Shown: piece after piece, positions 4,790-6,438 of the stretch
Numbering within the stretch: the first letter of the stretch is position 1
Layout of the letters: every line of letters begins with the position of its first letter
NCBI GenBank assembly: GCA_025355255.1
Contig: JANYAA010000010.1
Location: 1-6,438, forward strand
Direction of reading: 5' to 3'
Source: Chloroflexota bacterium
GTDB lineage: Bacteria > Chloroflexota > Limnocylindria > Limnocylindrales > CSP1-4
DNA: 6,438 nt
The notes under the pieces: model-generated
Told to the model about the DNA's origin: nothing
Database searches by the model: none
What the model saw: only the letters and a program-made list of their open reading frames with translations
Made by a program: the position numbers and the translations under genes

Positions 4790-6438
4790 CTAGTTGCCCC
4801 GCGCGAGGCGACGCAGCCGGTCACGCCAGGCCGGTCCAGCGGCCGCAGCCGCAAGCACGGCACCCTCGCGGATGCCCTGCTCCGACACGCGCATGGAGTC
4901 GGCCCCATACCGCCGCAGCACCTCGTCGGCAATCACGCCGCCAGCGGGGAGTAGCCGCGCGCGCTCCGGCCGGAGGCCGAATCGCGCTGCCGAAGCCGCC
5001 GCTGGCTGCTCGAGGATCAGGGTCAGCGCGACAGCGATGCCCTGGCGCGACAGGATCGGCTCCCCGGCATCAGCCGGGACGAGCTTTAGCAGGTTGGACA
5101 CCGTGCCGCCCACGCCGACAATCTCAACTGGCTTGACATCGGGTGCGTCGCGCAGAATGCGGGCCGCCACAGCGCGCACACCTTCAAGGTCGGCTCGGGC
5201 GGGCGGGTCGCCCGTGAGCAGCGCACGGGTCAGGCGGGCGGACCCAAGCGCGATGCCAACGGCGTGGGCGGTTCCGGACCGGTCCACATCAACAAGCTCG
5301 GTGCTGCCGCCGCCAACATCGACAACCAGCATGTCGCCGTCGGGCGCCCGGCCACCGGTCACGCCAAGAAACATGAGGAGCCCCTCCTCCTCGTGATCAA
5401 CGATGTGGAGGCTGAAACCCGTCCGCGCTTCTACCTCGTGGGCGAGCGACGCTGCGTCCTCCGCGCGTCGAACAGGCTCAGTGCCCACGATGGTGATAGC
5501 TGCAGCTCCGAGGGCGCGTGCCTTCTCGACGTAGTCCGCCAGCGCATCGACCAGTTTGGCTCGCAGCTCATCGCCGATGAAGCCCTCGGCGGCAACCCGC
5601 GTGCCAAGACCCAGGAAGACCGACTCGTCGAGGAGCGGCACGAGGTCGTGATCTGCGATGGTCGCGACCAAGAGGTGCACGCTGTTGGCGCCGATGTCGA
5701 TGGAGGCGCCGACGGGCAGACCTGCGGCTGCGGGCGCCACTGCCGGCTCCTGCAGAGGTTCCGCCTGCGGCTCGGTCGTTTCGAGCGCAGATCCAGCGTA
5801 GGGCATCCCGTCGAGAGCGTCGTCGTCAAGCACGAGCTCGTCATCGGGCGTAGCTCCGATGGCCTCGGCTGGCGCGTCGGCGACGGCCACCGGCTCCTGA
5901 ACGGCGTCCACGAGATCGCGCTCTGGCCAAGGCTCAGGCCACCGCTCTGAAAAGGGGTCGCTTCTCGCGTCTTCAGCCGAACCCGCTGAGCGCAGGGCCG
6001 CTGCGGCGGCCTCGGCCTCTGCGGCGGAAGCGGCGGCGTCAACCTCCTCGGGCGACTCGTCTTGCTCAGGGCGGAAGGCTGACAGAGGCGCGTCCTCGTC
6101 GAAGAAGTCGGCGGGCTCGGGCGCGGGCGCCGGTTCGGCAGCGGCTTCGGGCTCGGGGGCGGCTTCGGGCTCGGGCTCAGACGCCAGCTCGGGCGCCACT
6201 TCCGGCTCGAGGGCGGCTTCGGGCTCGGGGGCGGCTTCGGGCTCGGGCTCAGCGGCCAACTCGGCAACCGGCTCGGGGGCGCCTTCGGGCTCGGGCTCGG
6301 GCTCGGCCTCCGGCTCGGCAGCAGCTTCGGACTCTGGGGCCGCTTCGGGCTCGGGCGCCGGCTCGGCAGCATCTTCGGGCTCCGCGTCGGGCGCGGCTGC
6401 GGGCTCGGGCCCGGCAACCGGCTCGGCCACCCCCTGGG
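4790..6438 (-). CDS. ppx: Ppx/GppA-family phosphatase with acidic N-terminal extension, partial
   Basis: Numbered from the GTG at 6430, the protein has 546 residues. The frame stays open to the window edge and AGGGGG abuts that GTG with no spacing, so the true start is probably outside. Residues 241-546 are an ASKHA-fold Ppx/GppA domain that removes terminal phosphates from polyP or from pppGpp. Key residues are D245 in SIDIGANS, R321 in TEPVRRAED, catalytic E349 in DHEEEGLL and D371 in VVDVGGGSTELV. Their spacing matches E. coli PPX D17, R93, E121 and D143 without gaps. VGVGGTVSNL and the C-terminal SEQGIREGAVL are also typical. The S of the usual GSNS loop is A248. No HD-type C-terminal domain follows, so this is the short form seen in actinobacteria. 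Residues 1-107 are Pro/Glu/Ala repeats and 108-240 an acidic linker; neither is part of the usual family. Convergent ppk-CHAD favours exopolyphosphatase over GppA, but sequence alone does not decide. Confidence 0.88.
   Translation of the reverse strand, partial: QGVAEPVAGPEPAAAPDAEPEDAAEPAPEPEAAPESEAAAEPEAEPEPEPEGAPEPVAELAAEPEPEAAPEPEAALEPEVAPELASEPEPEAAPEPEAAAEPAPAPEPADFFDEDAPLSAFRPEQDESPEEVDAAASAAEAEAAAAALRSAGSAEDARSDPFSERWPEPWPERDLVDAVQEPVAVADAPAEAIGATPDDELVLDDDALDGMPYAGSALETTEPQAEPLQEPAVAPAAAGLPVGASIDIGANSVHLLVATIADHDLVPLLDESVFLGLGTRVAAEGFIGDELRAKLVDALADYVEKARALGAAAITIVGTEPVRRAEDAASLAHEVEARTGFSLHIVDHEEEGLLMFLGVTGGRAPDGDMLVVDVGGGSTELVDVDRSGTAHAVGIALGSARLTRALLTGDPPARADLEGVRAVAARILRDAPDVKPVEIVGVGGTVSNLLKLVPADAGEPILSRQGIAVALTLILEQPAAASAARFGLRPERARLLPAGGVIADEVLRRYGADSMRVSEQGIREGAVLAAAAAGPAWRDRLRRLARGN
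6119..6262 (-). repeat. Two 72-bp (24-codon) repeats in the phosphatase N-terminus
   Basis: Residues 57-80 and 81-104 of the phosphatase are adjacent 24-residue units built on EPEPEAAPEPEAA, identical at 20 of 24 positions. At DNA level 6141-6180 and 6213-6252 are identical over 40 bp at a 72-bp offset, so the duplication is recent or kept uniform by recombination. Shorter EPEPE and APEPE motifs continue on both sides. Copy number probably varies between strains, and short-read assembly of this stretch could be wrong. Confidence 0.8.

Noticed and set aside
5264..5950. 228-codon forward frame opposite the phosphatase gene
   Set aside because: It is antisense to the conserved Ppx/GppA catalytic motifs and has no recognisable domain; long shadow frames are expected in GC-rich DNA.

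Overview
This is a GC-rich chromosomal segment from a bacterium. The coding style (strong G/C at third positions, Arg/Ala/Pro-rich proteins, a GTG codon as the last possible start of the final gene) and the gene set (two-motif DUF971 protein, YbjQ, PPK1, CHAD, short Ppx/GppA) fit an uncultured Chloroflexota-like (for example Limnocylindria) or actinobacterial lineage. No rRNA or marker gene is present, so this is only a suggestion.

Left part (1-1019, + strand): the 3' end of a DUF971 (GBBH-like N-domain) gene overlaps a YbjQ-family gene by 4 bp. After a 22-bp gap comes a small protein with two membrane segments. This looks like the tail of a housekeeping operon.

Middle (1020-1561): a 542-bp non-coding stretch that is unusually rich in dyads. 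A perfect 18-bp inverted repeat brackets a 197-bp segment (1042-1238). Next, two 42-bp elements in opposite orientation (1284-1325 and 1381-1422) match ungapped at 32 of 42 positions. Next come a 10-bp palindrome and a possible -10 hexamer just ahead of ppk.

Right part (1562-6438): a polyphosphate module. ppk (polyphosphate kinase 1, all catalytic residues present with E. coli spacing) overlaps a CHAD-domain gene by 4 bp (ATGA), so the two are probably translated together. Convergent to them lies a Ppx/GppA-family exopolyphosphatase gene that runs off the right edge. Its enzyme domain is preceded by at least 240 residues of acidic, Pro/Glu/Ala-rich sequence containing a recent 72-bp (24-codon) duplication.

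How the genes may work together: PPK1 makes polyP from ATP, CHAD proteins bind polyP or its granules, and Ppx/GppA proteins hydrolyse polyP (or pppGpp). The window therefore holds synthesis, binding and breakdown genes side by side. The least explained items are the two inverted-repeat structures upstream of ppk and the acidic repeat tail on the phosphatase.
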